Shown here piece by piece: positions 45,033 to 54,879 of a stretch of DNA of 64,000 bases. This DNA comes from Bacteroidales bacterium (GTDB taxonomy: Bacteria; Bacteroidota; Bacteroidia; Bacteroidales; WCHB1-69). Location of the stretch: NCBI GenBank assembly GCA_017506175.1, contig JAFVNW010000052.1:1-64000 (forward strand), written 5' to 3'. The first letter of the stretch is position 1, and each line of letters starts with the position of its first letter. Both the position numbers and the translations under genes were made by a program. Below the pieces are notes generated by a model. It was given only the letters and a program-made list of their open reading frames with translations, was not told the origin of the DNA and ran no database searches.

Positions 45033-46529
45033 TTAGAACATATAACCAATTTTCACATAAAAATTCGTGAAACTCGGATTGTCCTCGCGATTGAACGGAA
45101 CGGCCCAGTCAACGGAGAGTACGAAGTTGTCGTTCATCGCGGCCTTCAAGCCGATACCACCGGAGAAGTGCGGCCGGTAAATACGCGGATGGTCGAAATT
45201 AAAATAATCGGACAGTTCATTCCGGTCGAACGTGGGGTCGTTTTCCGCGATGTTTTTTTCAAGCAGGAATTCATCCACGTCGTACGGCTGTAAAATCATA
45301 CCGGCATCCACAAAAGGATTCAAGCCGATATAGAAGTTCTCCTTCTTCACCTTGAATTTGCACACTTTAAAGCGGAATTCAACATTGGCGAAGGCGAAGC
45401 CGTTGGCCAGCACGCGATTGCGCAGCAGCCCGCGAACGGTGTTGCAGCCGCCCACCGCCTCGTATAGCACGCGCTGAATGTAGAGTGTGTTCAGGTAGTT
45501 GTTCATGTAGAACGGACTTTTGCCCGCCACGGTCAGTTGGGTGGAGAGACGGTAGGCAAAAGTGATATAATCCTGATACACAGGTACATAGTGGCGGAAA
45601 TCAAAATTAAAGCGCAAGTTGTTGAACTCACGTTGGTCGCCGAATTTCTTGGAATTGAAACCGGCAGAGTAGGTCAGGAACACATCTCCATAAATCCCTT
45701 TCGTGGAGTTCATCTGGCGGTCGCGGCTATCGTAGGTGATTCCCCCTCGCAGATAGGGGTGTATTCCCCCGTTCTTCTCGTTCTGCTGAATCAGCCCCCA
45801 AGTGATGTATTTGTCGTACAGCCCGTCGATGTCGGGCAGCATTTTCGACTCCTTTTTACCTTTGTTCAGCATGGCGATATCCACGGAATTGTTGAGGTAG
45901 CCCAGAAGGCCGATTCCGCTGTTCCAGAACCAGCTTCCAGCAATATTCCCTTGTATATCAGCGGAAACCCGAAACAAGTCGCGTTTGAATTTGTAAAAAG
46001 CGCGACTTTTATACCCCTCTTCCACTGTGTATTTCTTCGAGTTGCGCCACACGTCGTTATACACCGACTGGTAGCCGTTGAAGCCGGAGAAGTCGCACAT
46101 CGCATCTGGCAGATAGGAGGCGTCGATGGTGAGCCGGTGGTTGGGAATCAGGAACTTGGAATCGTAGGAGAAGCGGAATACCCCATAACGGCGAGTGGTG
46201 TAGGCTGCTTCGAAGTAAAGGGAGTGTATGTACTCAGGGTAGGTGGAACCATCGCCGAAATAATAGACGTTGGCGAGGGCCCCGTACTGGAAGCCGAGGT
46301 CCGCATCGTAAGCCACGCTGGGCAGAATCCCGCAAGTCCAGCCCATACGCTTGGCGTTGGGGTCTTTCTCTTTCTTCTTTTTCTGAGGATCTCGTTTCGA
46401 AAATTCCGTGACCGTGGAGTCACTTTGATTGTCCATCCAGACGGATTCGGCACGCAAAACACTGAAATCCAATAAAATAAATAAAATCAGGAACGGTGAG
46501 ATTTTTTTGATTTCCATTGAAAATAGCAT
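45033..46529 (-). CDS. Outer-membrane beta-barrel protein, BamA/TamA (Omp85) barrel type
   Basis: 498 aa (or 494 from ATG 46517). Signal peptide (ends LRAES), a short Lys-rich spacer (DPQKKKKEKDPNAKR) and then a barrel-like domain with alternating aromatic strands and terminal Phe (VKIGYMF). HYVPVYQDYITFAYRLSTQL, GGCNTVRGLLRNRVLANGFA (a VRGY-like motif in Omp85 proteins) and GGIGLKAAMNDNFVLSVDWA match the C-terminal half of the surface-antigen family. No POTRA domains are present, so it is not BamA itself. Role unknown; export or lipid handling at the outer membrane is possible. Confidence 0.8.
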   Translation of the reverse strand: MLFSMEIKKISPFLILFILLDFSVLRAESVWMDNQSDSTVTEFSKRDPQKKKKEKDPNAKRMGWTCGILPSVAYDADLGFQYGALANVYYFGDGSTYPEYIHSLYFEAAYTTRRYGVFRFSYDSKFLIPNHRLTIDASYLPDAMCDFSGFNGYQSVYNDVWRNSKKYTVEEGYKSRAFYKFKRDLFRVSADIQGNIAGSWFWNSGIGLLGYLNNSVDIAMLNKGKKESKMLPDIDGLYDKYITWGLIQQNEKNGGIHPYLRGGITYDSRDRQMNSTKGIYGDVFLTYSAGFNSKKFGDQREFNNLRFNFDFRHYVPVYQDYITFAYRLSTQLTVAGKSPFYMNNYLNTLYIQRVLYEAVGGCNTVRGLLRNRVLANGFAFANVEFRFKVCKFKVKKENFYIGLNPFVDAGMILQPYDVDEFLLEKNIAENDPTFDRNELSDYFNFDHPRIYRPHFSGGIGLKAAMNDNFVLSVDWAVPFNREDNPSFTNFYVKIGYMF

Positions 46530-46565
46530 ATAAAGTTAAACTAGAAAACAGTGGCTAAAACGCGA

Positions 46566-46573
46566 CAAAAATA
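46566..46573 (-). promoter_or_regulatory. -7 promoter element (TATTTTTG) of the outer-membrane protein gene
   Basis: TATTTTTG on the minus strand, 36 bp upstream of ATG 46529. Confidence 0.55.
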
Positions 46574-46632
46574 CAAAAAAACAGATTCAAAAAAAATTTG
46601 AACATCCTTCAATGCAATCAAAAAAAATGTTG

Positions 46633-46640
46633 TACTTTTG
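46633..46640 (+). promoter_or_regulatory. -7 promoter element (TACTTTTG) of rpsO
   Basis: TACTTTTG, 48 bp before the rpsO ATG; divergent from the outer-membrane protein promoter. Confidence 0.6.
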
Positions 46641-46688
46641 CACCCCGAAAATTAAGACGAAAAAAAAAAGATTTAAAAAGAAGCAATT

Positions 46689-46958
46689 ATGTATTTGACA
46701 CAAGAAGTTAAGAAAGAAATCTTCAAAGAAAACGGAGCCAACGAATTCGACACCGGCTCACCGGAAAGCCAAGTGGCTCTCTTCACGTTCAGAATCAAAC
46801 ACCTGACCGAACACGTTAAACAAAACCACAAGGATTTGAACACCAAGAAAGCGCTGATGACATTGGTAGGCAAAAGAAGAAAAATGCTTGCATACCTGAA
46901 AGAGCAGGACATTGAGAGATACAGAGCTATCGTCAAGAAACTTGGTTTGAGAAAATAA
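46689..46958 (+). CDS. rpsO: 30S ribosomal protein S15
   Basis: 89 aa, standard length. Motifs DTGSPESQVALFTFRIKHLT, EHVKQNHKD, LMTLVGKRRKMLAYLKEQD, YRAIVKKLGLRK. A primary 16S rRNA binder in the small subunit platform. A terminator separates it from pnp, the common rpsO-pnp order. Confidence 0.98.
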   Translation: MYLTQEVKKEIFKENGANEFDTGSPESQVALFTFRIKHLTEHVKQNHKDLNTKKALMTLVGKRRKMLAYLKEQDIERYRAIVKKLGLRK

Positions 46959-46967
46959 TCCACAAAG

Positions 46968-46999
46968 AAAGGCAATTCATTTTGTTTTGCCTTTTTTTA
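46968..46999 (+). terminator. Rho-independent terminator of rpsO
   Basis: Stem AAAGGCAA (46968-46975) with TTGCCTTT (46987-46994), followed by TTTT. Confidence 0.85.
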
Positions 47000-47091
47000 T
47001 ATTTATCCAAAAATCAGATTGTTAAAAAAAATACGGCATTCCCGTAAGGAATGTGTTGTATTTTAAATTTAAAATCCAAAGACAAATCATT

Positions 47092-49317
47092 ATGTTAGGT
47101 ATAAGTAAAACCTTTACGTTGGCTGACGGAAGAGAAGTCACCATCGAAACCGGCAAGTTGGCCAAGCAGGCCGATGGTGCTGCCGTTGTAAAGTGTGGCA
47201 ACACGATGTTGCTGGCCACCGTTTGCACCAAGAAAGAAGCAGTGGAAGGCACCGATTTTCTGCCGCTGCAAGTTGAATACCAAGAAAAATACGCCGCTGT
47301 GGGCCGATTCCCTGGCGGTTTCTTCAAACGCGAAGCGCGTCCGTCGGAATACGAGATTTTAATTGCCCGCTTGGTTGACCGCGCCCTCCGTCCCCTCTTC
47401 CCAGACGACTACCACGCTGACACCCAAGTGCTCGTGACCCTCATCTCCGGCGACCGCAACGTACTACCCGATGCATTCGCTGGCTTAGCCGCCTCCTCCG
47501 CACTTGCCGTCTCCAACATCCCCTTCAACGGTCCCATCTCCGAAGTGAGAGTCGGCCGCATTGATGGCAAGATGGTCATCAACCCCACCGTCGAGGACAT
47601 GGAAAAATCCGACATCGACATGATCGTGGCCGCCACCATGGACAACATTATGATGGTGGAAGGCGAGATGAAGGAAATCTCCGAACAGGATATGGTGGAA
47701 GCGCTCAATGCCGCCCACGAAGCCATCAAGGTGCAAGTGCAAGCCCAGCTCGACCTTGCCGCGATGGTGGAAAAGGCCAACCCGAAACGCGAGTACTGCC
47801 ACGAAACCAACGACGATGACCTCCGCGAACGCGTGAACAAAGAACTCTACGACAAGGTTTACGCCATCGCCAAATCCGGCATGGGCAAACAGGAACGCAA
47901 CGCAGCCTTCGACCAAATCAAGGAAGAGTTCCTGGAAACGATTCCCGAAGAGGAACGCGATGAAAAAGCCGAAATGGTCAGACGTTATTATGATGACGTT
48001 TTGTATCATGCCATGCGCAATATGATCCTGCACGAGCATATTCGTCTGGACGGCCGTAAGATGGACGAAATCCGTCCCATCTGGATTGAGACCGACTATC
48101 TGCCGTCAGCACACGGTTCCGCCATCTTCACACGCGGTGAAACGCAATCGCTGGCCACCTGCACGCTGGGCACCAAGCTCGACGAACAGACTATCGATGG
48201 CGCCGTGGTGGAGGGCTCCAGCCGCTTCATTCTACACTACAACTTCCCGCCGTTCTCCGTCGGCGAAGTGAAACCCATCCGCAGCACCGGCCGCCGCGAA
48301 ATCGGCCACGGCAACTTGGCTCACAGAGCTTTGAAGCCGATGATTCCGTTCGACGACCCCGACTTCCCCTACACGGTGCGCATCGTTTCCGACATTCTGG
48401 AATCCAACGGCAGCTCTTCCATGGCCACCGTTTGCGCCGGCACTTTGGCATTGTTCGACTGCGGTGTAAAGATGAAGAAGCCCGTTGCCGGCATCGCCAT
48501 GGGTTTGATTACCGACGAAGCGAGCGGCAAGTATGCCATTCTTTCCGATATTCTGGGAGATGAGGACCACCTCGGCGACATGGACTTCAAGGTTTGCGGT
48601 ACCGCCGACGGTATCACCGCCTGCCAGATGGACATCAAGGTGAACGGTTTGTCGGCCGAAGTGATGGCGGAAGCCCTCGAACAGGCTCGCAAAGGCCGTT
48701 TGCACATCCTCGGCAAGATGCACGAAGCCATCGCCGAACCGCGCGCCGAATACAAGCCGTTCGTTCCGCGCATCGTCCAAATGATCATCGACCGCGACCA
48801 AATTGGTGCGGTCATCGGACCTGGAGGCAAGGTAATCCAAGAGATGCAACGCGAAACCCATACCGTCATCAATATCGACGAAGTGGATGACCATGGCGTA
48901 ATCGACATCGCCGCCGCCAACGTGGACGACATCAACGCCGCCATTGAGCGCATCAAAGCCATCACCGCCAAACCGGAAGTGGGCGCGATTTACAAAGGCA
49001 AAGTGAAAACCGTGCAACCCTTTGGTGCTTTCGTGGAAATCATCCCCGGCATCGACGGTCTGCTCCACATCTCTGAAATCGACTGGAAACGCCTTGACAA
49101 TGTGGAAGAGGTTCTGCACGTCGGCGACGAAGTTGAGGTGAAGCTGGTGGAAATCGACGACAAAGGCAAGATGCGTTTGTCACGCAAAGTATTGTTGCCG
49201 AAGCCGGAAGGTTACGAAGAGCGCCCTGAGCGTCCGCGCCGCCCCAACGGTGGCAACAGCAAAGGTCCGCGCCATTCCGACCATCCGCGCCACAGTCACG
49301 GCAAAAGAGAAGAATAA
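47092..49317 (+). CDS. pnp: Polyribonucleotide nucleotidyltransferase (PNPase)
   Basis: 741 aa from ATG 47092 ([20 protein letters not shown]); the 13-residue upstream extension from 47053 does not match the family. Order: first RNase PH domain, helical linker, second (catalytic) RNase PH domain ([20 protein letters not shown]), KH domain (about 560-615; [16 protein letters not shown]) and S1 domain (about 630-700; [20 protein letters not shown]), then a basic tail rich in Arg/Pro/His. It degrades RNA 3'-5' with phosphate. Confidence 0.97.
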   Translation: MLGISKTFTLADGREVTIETGKLAKQADGAAVVKCGNTMLLATVCTKKEAVEGTDFLPLQVEYQEKYAAVGRFPGGFFKREARPSEYEILIARLVDRALRPLFPDDYHADTQVLVTLISGDRNVLPDAFAGLAASSALAVSNIPFNGPISEVRVGRIDGKMVINPTVEDMEKSDIDMIVAATMDNIMMVEGEMKEISEQDMVEALNAAHEAIKVQVQAQLDLAAMVEKANPKREYCHETNDDDLRERVNKELYDKVYAIAKSGMGKQERNAAFDQIKEEFLETIPEEERDEKAEMVRRYYDDVLYHAMRNMILHEHIRLDGRKMDEIRPIWIETDYLPSAHGSAIFTRGETQSLATCTLGTKLDEQTIDGAVVEGSSRFILHYNFPPFSVGEVKPIRSTGRREIGHGNLAHRALKPMIPFDDPDFPYTVRIVSDILESNGSSSMATVCAGTLALFDCGVKMKKPVAGIAMGLITDEASGKYAILSDILGDEDHLGDMDFKVCGTADGITACQMDIKVNGLSAEVMAEALEQARKGRLHILGKMHEAIAEPRAEYKPFVPRIVQMIIDRDQIGAVIGPGGKVIQEMQRETHTVINIDEVDDHGVIDIAAANVDDINAAIERIKAITAKPEVGAIYKGKVKTVQPFGAFVEIIPGIDGLLHISEIDWKRLDNVEEVLHVGDEVEVKLVEIDDKGKMRLSRKVLLPKPEGYEERPERPRRPNGGNSKGPRHSDHPRHSHGKREE

Positions 49318-49338
49318 CACCTCTATCCTATATTACTA

Positions 49339-49371
49339 AGCAGGGACGCCATTAGCATCCCTGCTTTTTTT
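49339..49371 (+). terminator. Rho-independent terminator of pnp
   Basis: Stem AGCAGGGA (49339-49346) with TCCCTGCT (49358-49365), then a T run. Confidence 0.88.
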
Positions 49372-49393
49372 CAGCTATCAAAACGGATGGAAA

Positions 49394-49424
49394 ACAAAAA
49401 AAGGAAACCATTGCTGATTTCCTT
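49394..49424 (-). terminator. Terminator downstream of tRNA-Asp
   Basis: On the minus strand AAGGAAA ... TTTCCTT followed by TTTTT, starting 10 nt after the tRNA CCA end. Confidence 0.7.
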
Positions 49425-49433
49425 TTCCTTGTT

Positions 49434-49511
49434 TGGCGGTCCGGACGAGGCTCGAACTCGCGACCCCATGCGTGACAGGCATGTATTCTAACCAAACTGA
49501 ACTACCGGACC
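49434..49511 (-). tRNA. tRNA-Asp (GTC), CCA encoded
   Basis: The minus strand folds as a full cloverleaf: acceptor GGTCCGG/CCGGACC, D arm GTTC/GAAT, anticodon stem CATGC/GCATG with loop CTGTCAC (anticodon GTC), 5-nt variable region, T arm GCGAG/CTCGT, discriminator G and genomic CCA (49434-49436). 78 nt including CCA. Confidence 0.96.
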
Positions 49512-49644
49512 TGCTCTCAATTAGAGGTTGCAAAAATAGATTTTTTTTTAATGCGCACAACCTTTTTCAAAAAATATTTTTATTTTTTTATCTTTCTTTT
49601 TATCAACAAGTTATATAATAAACACATTGACACCATTAGATATT

Positions 49645-50796
49645 TCAAGGCAAAGTATGGTCATTTTTCGCAGTTTTGGCGCACTCGACAGCAATTTTTG
49701 CTGCTCTAGCAGAAGCCCCGCGCCTTCCCAGCTTCGCGAGAAGCGCATCATAGTCAGCCGACATTTGCCGCTTGGAGTTTTCATCATATAAAATCTTGTC
49801 CAATTCTTTCCGGATGTTCGCCTCCGTCAGGTCGTACTGGATGAGTTCGGTAACGGCGGGCTTGTCCAAGATCAGATTCACCAGCGAGATGTACTTGATA
49901 GTTGCTTTCGCCACCGCCTTGGCAATGCGGTACGAGAGGTCACTGCAGCGGTAACAAACGACCTGTCGCGTGCCCAGAATCGCGGTTTCCAAGGTGGCGG
50001 TACCCGAGGTGACCAGTGCCGCCTCCGCATTCAGCAGCAGCGGATAGGTTTGCGACAGTGCCTTCTTCACAGGCCGGCCGTTCAAGTACTTCTCGTAAAG
50101 CGCATCCGGCAACCATTTCACCGTTGACATCACGAATTGGTAGTCGGGGTATTTATCCACCACTTTCAGCATCAAGGGCAGGATGCGTACGATTTCCTGC
50201 TTTCGGCTGCCAGGGAGTAGCGCGATAATCGGGCGGTCGTCCAGCCCGTTGATTTTCCTGAAATTGACGACGGCATCGCTTTCGCGGATGTTCTCGTCGA
50301 TGGCATCCAAAAGCGGATGTCCAACGAAGTCGGCGCTGTAACCATAGCGGGCGTAAAATTCCTTTTCAAAAGGCAGAATCGGCATCACGTGGTCGCAAGT
50401 GCGCTTGATTTTGTGTACGCGACCGGTCTTCCAAGCCCAAATCTGCGGGGAGATGTAATAGACGATTTTGTAGCCATGCTTTTTCACGAAATCGGCGATG
50501 CGGAGGTTGAAGCCGGGATAATCCACGAAGATAACGAGGTCGGGATTGAATGCCAGAATGTCCTTTTTGCAGAAGCTGATGTTGCGGAGGATGGTGCGCA
50601 AGTGCGTGGCGACCTCCCAGAAGCCCATAAATGCCAAATCCTTGTAGTGCTTGACAATCTTGCCGCCCTGCGCCGCCATTAAGTCACCGCCCCAGCAGCG
50701 GTATTCGGGTCGCGCATCCAGCCGGTTGATCTCGCGCATCAGATTCGATGCATGCAAATCCCCCGACGCCTCTCCCGCAATGATATAGTATTTCAT
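49645..50796 (-). CDS. lpxB: Lipid-A-disaccharide synthase
   Basis: 383 aa. GT19 family: KYYIIAGEASGDLHASNLMR at the start, FVDYPGFNLRIADFVKKHGY, YYISPQIWAWKTGRVHKIKR, VGHPLLDAI, LLPGSRKQEI, and SGTATLETAILGTRQVVCYR. It joins UDP-diacylglucosamine to lipid X, giving the lipid A disaccharide, at the inner membrane. Confirms an LPS-bearing outer membrane. Confidence 0.96.
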   Translation of the reverse strand: MKYYIIAGEASGDLHASNLMREINRLDARPEYRCWGGDLMAAQGGKIVKHYKDLAFMGFWEVATHLRTILRNISFCKKDILAFNPDLVIFVDYPGFNLRIADFVKKHGYKIVYYISPQIWAWKTGRVHKIKRTCDHVMPILPFEKEFYARYGYSADFVGHPLLDAIDENIRESDAVVNFRKINGLDDRPIIALLPGSRKQEIVRILPLMLKVVDKYPDYQFVMSTVKWLPDALYEKYLNGRPVKKALSQTYPLLLNAEAALVTSGTATLETAILGTRQVVCYRCSDLSYRIAKAVAKATIKYISLVNLILDKPAVTELIQYDLTEANIRKELDKILYDENSKRQMSADYDALLAKLGRRGASARAAKIAVECAKTAKNDHTLP

Positions 50797-51159
50797 GATT
50801 TTCTATGATTAGTGAATTAAATTAGTGAACAGAAAGCGGAAATTCGATTTCCATTCAAAGAACAATTATCTTCGCTACCAGTTTCGGGTATTGATAATTT
50901 AACTATCTTATGCTCAATCATCTATGACAAAAATTGCAGCTATTATTTTGCTGCAAAAATACGCAGATTTTTCAATTTACAATCCTATGGATTGACATAA
51001 ATGAAAAAAAGCCATTTACCTCATCGGTGCCTCTATGAAGGATTTGGGAAAGAAATTGTTCGCATTTTCAAAATGAAATTCCTGCGAAATGCTGGTGTAG
51101 GGATGTCATATCATGGCATCCCTGCAATTTTATTGCAAAAAGTGCGTTATGGTAATCCT
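50797..51159. other. 363-bp intergenic region with two hairpins
   Basis: Lies between divergent lpxB and the SanA-like gene. Contents: a minus-strand TATTTTTG (50954-50961) that could serve lpxB at a distance; a TTGCAGC/GCTGCAA hairpin overlapping it; and AGGGATG/CATCCCT (51099-51105 with 51117-51123) in the leader of the SanA-like gene. The SanA frame stays open without stop back to ATG 51001, but those 53 residues match no signal peptide or domain I know. Confidence 0.45.
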
Positions 51160-51882
51160 ATGAAAAAAGCAACCGGTTGGCGCAAGGTGGTGCGCCTTTT
51201 CTTTTGGGGAGGATTGATTTGCTTGGCGGCAGCCGCTGCTGTCGTCGGCGGATGCAATGCCATTGTAAAACTTAGCGCGAGGGGACGCCTGTACAGCGAC
51301 GTGCAGGAGATTCCCTACCGCCAGGTCGGGCTGGTGTTAGGCACCTCGCCCACTCTGGGCAACGGGAGCCGCAACCAATACTACGATAATCGCATCAAAG
51401 CCACCGCCAATCTGTACTTCGCCGGCAAGATATCGTACATACTTATCAGCGGCGACAACCACCGGCACGGATACAACGAACCCGAAGAGATGCGGCAGTC
51501 GCTGATAGCCTTGGGCATCCCCGATTCGGCCATCATCCTCGACTATGCCGGCTTCCGCACCTACGACTCCATGGTCCGGGCGTACAAGGTGTTCGGACAG
51601 CGTTCGCTCACGGTCATCTCCCAGTATTGGCACAATGAACGGGCGGTATTTATCGCACGGCGGAACGGAATGGATGCCATTGGGTTCAATGCGCAGGACG
51701 TGAGCTACAGACGGTCGTATCTGAAGAACCACCTCCGCGAAGTGTTTGCCAAAATAAAAGCCGTCTGGGATGTGGCCACCGGCAAAAAGCCCCGCTATTG
51801 GGGCGAGCCCGTCTCCATCCCCGATGGACAAACCACCGAGTTCAAGGACAGCATCCGGCATCTGGCACCCACAGCCGAATAG
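51160..51882 (+). CDS. SanA/YdcF-like DUF218 (ElyC) envelope protein
   Basis: 240 aa from ATG 51160 (MKKATGWRKVVRLFFWGGLI...), giving one N-terminal membrane anchor (about 12-32) and a periplasmic DUF218 domain: QVGLVLGTSPTLGNGSRNQY, NRIKATANLYFAGKISYILI, SGDN, YNEPEEMRQSLIALGIPDSA, DYAGFRTYDSMVRAY, ISQYWHNERAVFIARRNGMD. SanA relatives affect envelope barrier function (vancomycin sensitivity); the reaction is unknown. Confidence 0.88.
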   Translation: MKKATGWRKVVRLFFWGGLICLAAAAAVVGGCNAIVKLSARGRLYSDVQEIPYRQVGLVLGTSPTLGNGSRNQYYDNRIKATANLYFAGKISYILISGDNHRHGYNEPEEMRQSLIALGIPDSAIILDYAGFRTYDSMVRAYKVFGQRSLTVISQYWHNERAVFIARRNGMDAIGFNAQDVSYRRSYLKNHLREVFAKIKAVWDVATGKKPRYWGEPVSIPDGQTTEFKDSIRHLAPTAE

Positions 51883-51923
51883 TGCGGGTGCGCTTTGGGA
51901 AGCACACACAGCACAAGTCCACC

Positions 51924-54815
51924 TCATTCCGTCACAAAGTCATTGTACTTCAGTTCCACTACTTTGCCTAATTTTCTGAGTTCCTTGAGGTTAATACGTT
52001 TTTTATCACCCGCGATGGTGATAACCATATTATTGTTATTCAGATATTCCTTGAAGAATGCGCGCATGTCTTCGAAGCTCAGTTCCTCGATTTTTTTGTT
52101 TGTCTCTTCACGCGGGTCGTAGGAGTAGCCCATTTCGCGCAAATTCAGCACGTAAGCAGGAAGGCCGCGGAAGGAGATGTAGGAGCGCTGTTGAAGCAGG
52201 GAAGTTTTTGCCAAATCGAACTTCTCGGGTTTTTCGGGGAAGTTCACCAGCAGTTCCGTCATCGCAGCGCAGCCATCCAGCGTCTTGTCGGCCTGCGTGC
52301 CAAGGTAACCGATGATGTAAGAGGGATTGCGCAGGAGGCGGTCGTAGCTGCAGGCTCCGTAGGCGGAGTAGCCCAAAGAACGCAACTCTCTGATTTCCTG
52401 AAAGATGATACCGGCCATGCTTCCGCCCATGTACTCGTTATAGGCCATGCACACTGGCCATTTGTCCTTATCGAACATTCTACCAGTATTGTAAAAATAG
52501 ATGTTGCTCTGCAAGAATTTCTTGTTTGAAGCGATGAAAATGGTGGATTCATCGTAAGTTTTCAACTTCAGGAACGGTTTGGGCTGTTTCTGAGGCTCCG
52601 CAAGCAGGATACCGGATTTTTGCAGCAGCGCGGCCACCTTCTTGGGAGCGGTATTGCCCACAAAGGTAATGTTGGCATTATAGCTGATGGCTTTCTTGAA
52701 GATCTTCAGCAACTGGGTGCCCGTGAATTGCTTTATCTCCTTGAGTGATGGTGTGTTGAGCGACGGGGAGTTCTGCCCGTAACGGGCATAGTCGAAAAGG
52801 GCGCTTCCCCACGAGGAGGCATCGCTCTTCATCGTCTGAATCTCACTTTTCCGCTCTTCGATAATGGACTCCAACACTGTCTCGTCATTGCTGGGATTGA
52901 GGATTTTAGTGCTACAAATCTTCAAAATCTTCTCCAAGTCCTTGTCGAAGCCGGAAATCTCAATGGTAAGGTTGTCATTACCGGAATAGACATCCATTGC
53001 GGCGCCCATTTTTTGCAAAGATAATTGCAAATCACTGTAATTCAAATCTTTAGAACCTTGTAATAAAAAATACTCCGCTGCATAATCCAAAGCGGGATCG
53101 TTAATTTCCCCGTAATTGAAGATGAGGTTCAAAGTGAATATATCGTTCGTCGGATTTTGGGCGGCACAGAGCGTGTAGGAATCGCTGATAGGTACGATTC
53201 GAACATCTTTATTGAAATCAAATTTCTGGGGCTTAAGATCATTGACAGGTTGACTCTCGATTTTTTTAGCGAATTCGGAACTTTCACCGGCGTTCTTGGC
53301 CACGATTGGCTTCCAAGAGGGCTTTTTCAATTTCTCGAATTTCTTCGTGCCCATATTGGAACGGAACGAAAGAAAGTCGTCGCCTAAGTATTTCTGAGCG
53401 AGGGCCGTCAAATCCTCTTTCTTCAAATTGCGGATGATATCGGCTTTTTTGTAAAAATCCTCAGGCGCAAGTCCATTCATCGCAATTTCCAGAACATTAT
53501 AGAATTCGCGTTCAAGATTTTCCATGCTCTCTTCATACTCACGCAGATAGTCCATCTTCACTGCTTCAAACAAGTCATCGCTGAAATCTCCTTTTTTCAA
53601 TCTATCGATGGCGTTCAAAACCAGTGCTTCTGCGTCATCGTGCGACTGACCGATGATTTTGGGCACATAGAAACAAGCGAACACGCCTGCTTCCAGCATT
53701 CCATAATTGAACCCTTGCGCGACCAGCAGTTTGTTCTTCGTGGAGAGTTCGTCTAACATTCCGGTACCGGAATCGTTGTTCAACAGTCCGCTCATCACAT
53801 CCAGCAACAATGCATCAGGCTTATTGGATCCAACTGTCTGGAAACCAATAACTCCGACCTTCACCGGCGTCTCGCTGACGGTCACCACCTGATGTCCCTT
53901 AAACGGCTTGACGGGCTGGTTGAGCAAAGTGGAGTTTTTGACGGCTTTTTGAGTGGCCGACGCAGGTGCGGCTTCGTTGCGGAGCGTGCCGATAGTGCGC
54001 TCAAGCAGAGGCTGGATGGCGGCCGCATTGAAATCGCCCACCAGCACCAGCGTCATATTGGAGGGCTGATAGTACGTATTGAAGAACTTCTGCATAGCCG
54101 ACGGCTGCGGGTTTTTGAGATGCTCGGGATAGCCAATGACGGGGCGGCCGTACGGATGTTCGCCGTAAGCAGCCTTGAGCGCATCCTCCATGAAAACGCT
54201 CATGGGCTCATCGCTGTACATGTTGTACTCCTCGTAAACCGCCTCCAATTCCGATTGGAAAAGGCGGAAAATAGGGTTGCGGAAACGCTCTTTATAGACC
54301 AAAAGCCACTTCTCCAACTGGTTGGAGGGGAACTTGTTGTGATAGACGGTCACATCGTTGCTTGTGAAAGCGTTGATTCCCTCGCCCCCCATCTTGCTCA
54401 GAATCACATCCACCTCGTTGGGGATGGCGTACTCCGTTGCTTTGTTGTTCAACTCATTGATTTTCATCATAGTTTTATTACGAACGGCGGCATCTTTCAC
54501 CTCATGAATCTGGTCGTACAGTAGCGAGATGCTATCCAGATACACCTTTTCGGCTTCCCAATTGGTGGTGCCGATTTGGTCGGTGCCCTTGAACATGATG
54601 TGTTCAAGGTAATGCGCCATGCCGGTATTGTCGAGGGGGTCGTTTTTAGCACCCGCATGCACACAGATTGCCCCGTAGATTTTGGGCTGGGAATGGTCTT
54701 CGCACATCAGCACCTCCATTTTGTTCTGCAAAACGATGGAAGTTATTTTCGGCTGTTGGGCGGAAAGATAAAGTGCAAATAATACAAAAAGAAAAAGAGA
54801 GAAAACTTTCTTCAT
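51924..54815 (-). CDS. M16 family zinc metallopeptidase (pitrilysin-like, two-domain)
   Basis: 963 aa. Signal peptide (ends YLSAQ), first M16 domain with the inverted zinc motif HYLEH (about 67-71, in GMAHYLEHIMFKGT) and the distal Glu in LEAVYEEYNMYSDEP, then the second, inactive M16 domain (about 540-940), which lacks HxxEH. Such periplasmic or outer-membrane enzymes degrade peptides. It lies 64 bp after the PorV-like gene on the same strand. Confidence 0.93.
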   Translation of the reverse strand: MKKVFSLFLFVLFALYLSAQQPKITSIVLQNKMEVLMCEDHSQPKIYGAICVHAGAKNDPLDNTGMAHYLEHIMFKGTDQIGTTNWEAEKVYLDSISLLYDQIHEVKDAAVRNKTMMKINELNNKATEYAIPNEVDVILSKMGGEGINAFTSNDVTVYHNKFPSNQLEKWLLVYKERFRNPIFRLFQSELEAVYEEYNMYSDEPMSVFMEDALKAAYGEHPYGRPVIGYPEHLKNPQPSAMQKFFNTYYQPSNMTLVLVGDFNAAAIQPLLERTIGTLRNEAAPASATQKAVKNSTLLNQPVKPFKGHQVVTVSETPVKVGVIGFQTVGSNKPDALLLDVMSGLLNNDSGTGMLDELSTKNKLLVAQGFNYGMLEAGVFACFYVPKIIGQSHDDAEALVLNAIDRLKKGDFSDDLFEAVKMDYLREYEESMENLEREFYNVLEIAMNGLAPEDFYKKADIIRNLKKEDLTALAQKYLGDDFLSFRSNMGTKKFEKLKKPSWKPIVAKNAGESSEFAKKIESQPVNDLKPQKFDFNKDVRIVPISDSYTLCAAQNPTNDIFTLNLIFNYGEINDPALDYAAEYFLLQGSKDLNYSDLQLSLQKMGAAMDVYSGNDNLTIEISGFDKDLEKILKICSTKILNPSNDETVLESIIEERKSEIQTMKSDASSWGSALFDYARYGQNSPSLNTPSLKEIKQFTGTQLLKIFKKAISYNANITFVGNTAPKKVAALLQKSGILLAEPQKQPKPFLKLKTYDESTIFIASNKKFLQSNIYFYNTGRMFDKDKWPVCMAYNEYMGGSMAGIIFQEIRELRSLGYSAYGACSYDRLLRNPSYIIGYLGTQADKTLDGCAAMTELLVNFPEKPEKFDLAKTSLLQQRSYISFRGLPAYVLNLREMGYSYDPREETNKKIEELSFEDMRAFFKEYLNNNNMVITIAGDKKRINLKELRKLGKVVELKYNDFVTE

Positions 54816-54879
54816 ATTGTTGTGTTAATTAATGAATTCCAAAACAGAAGTGCTACATAAGACAACCGGACATTCATGC

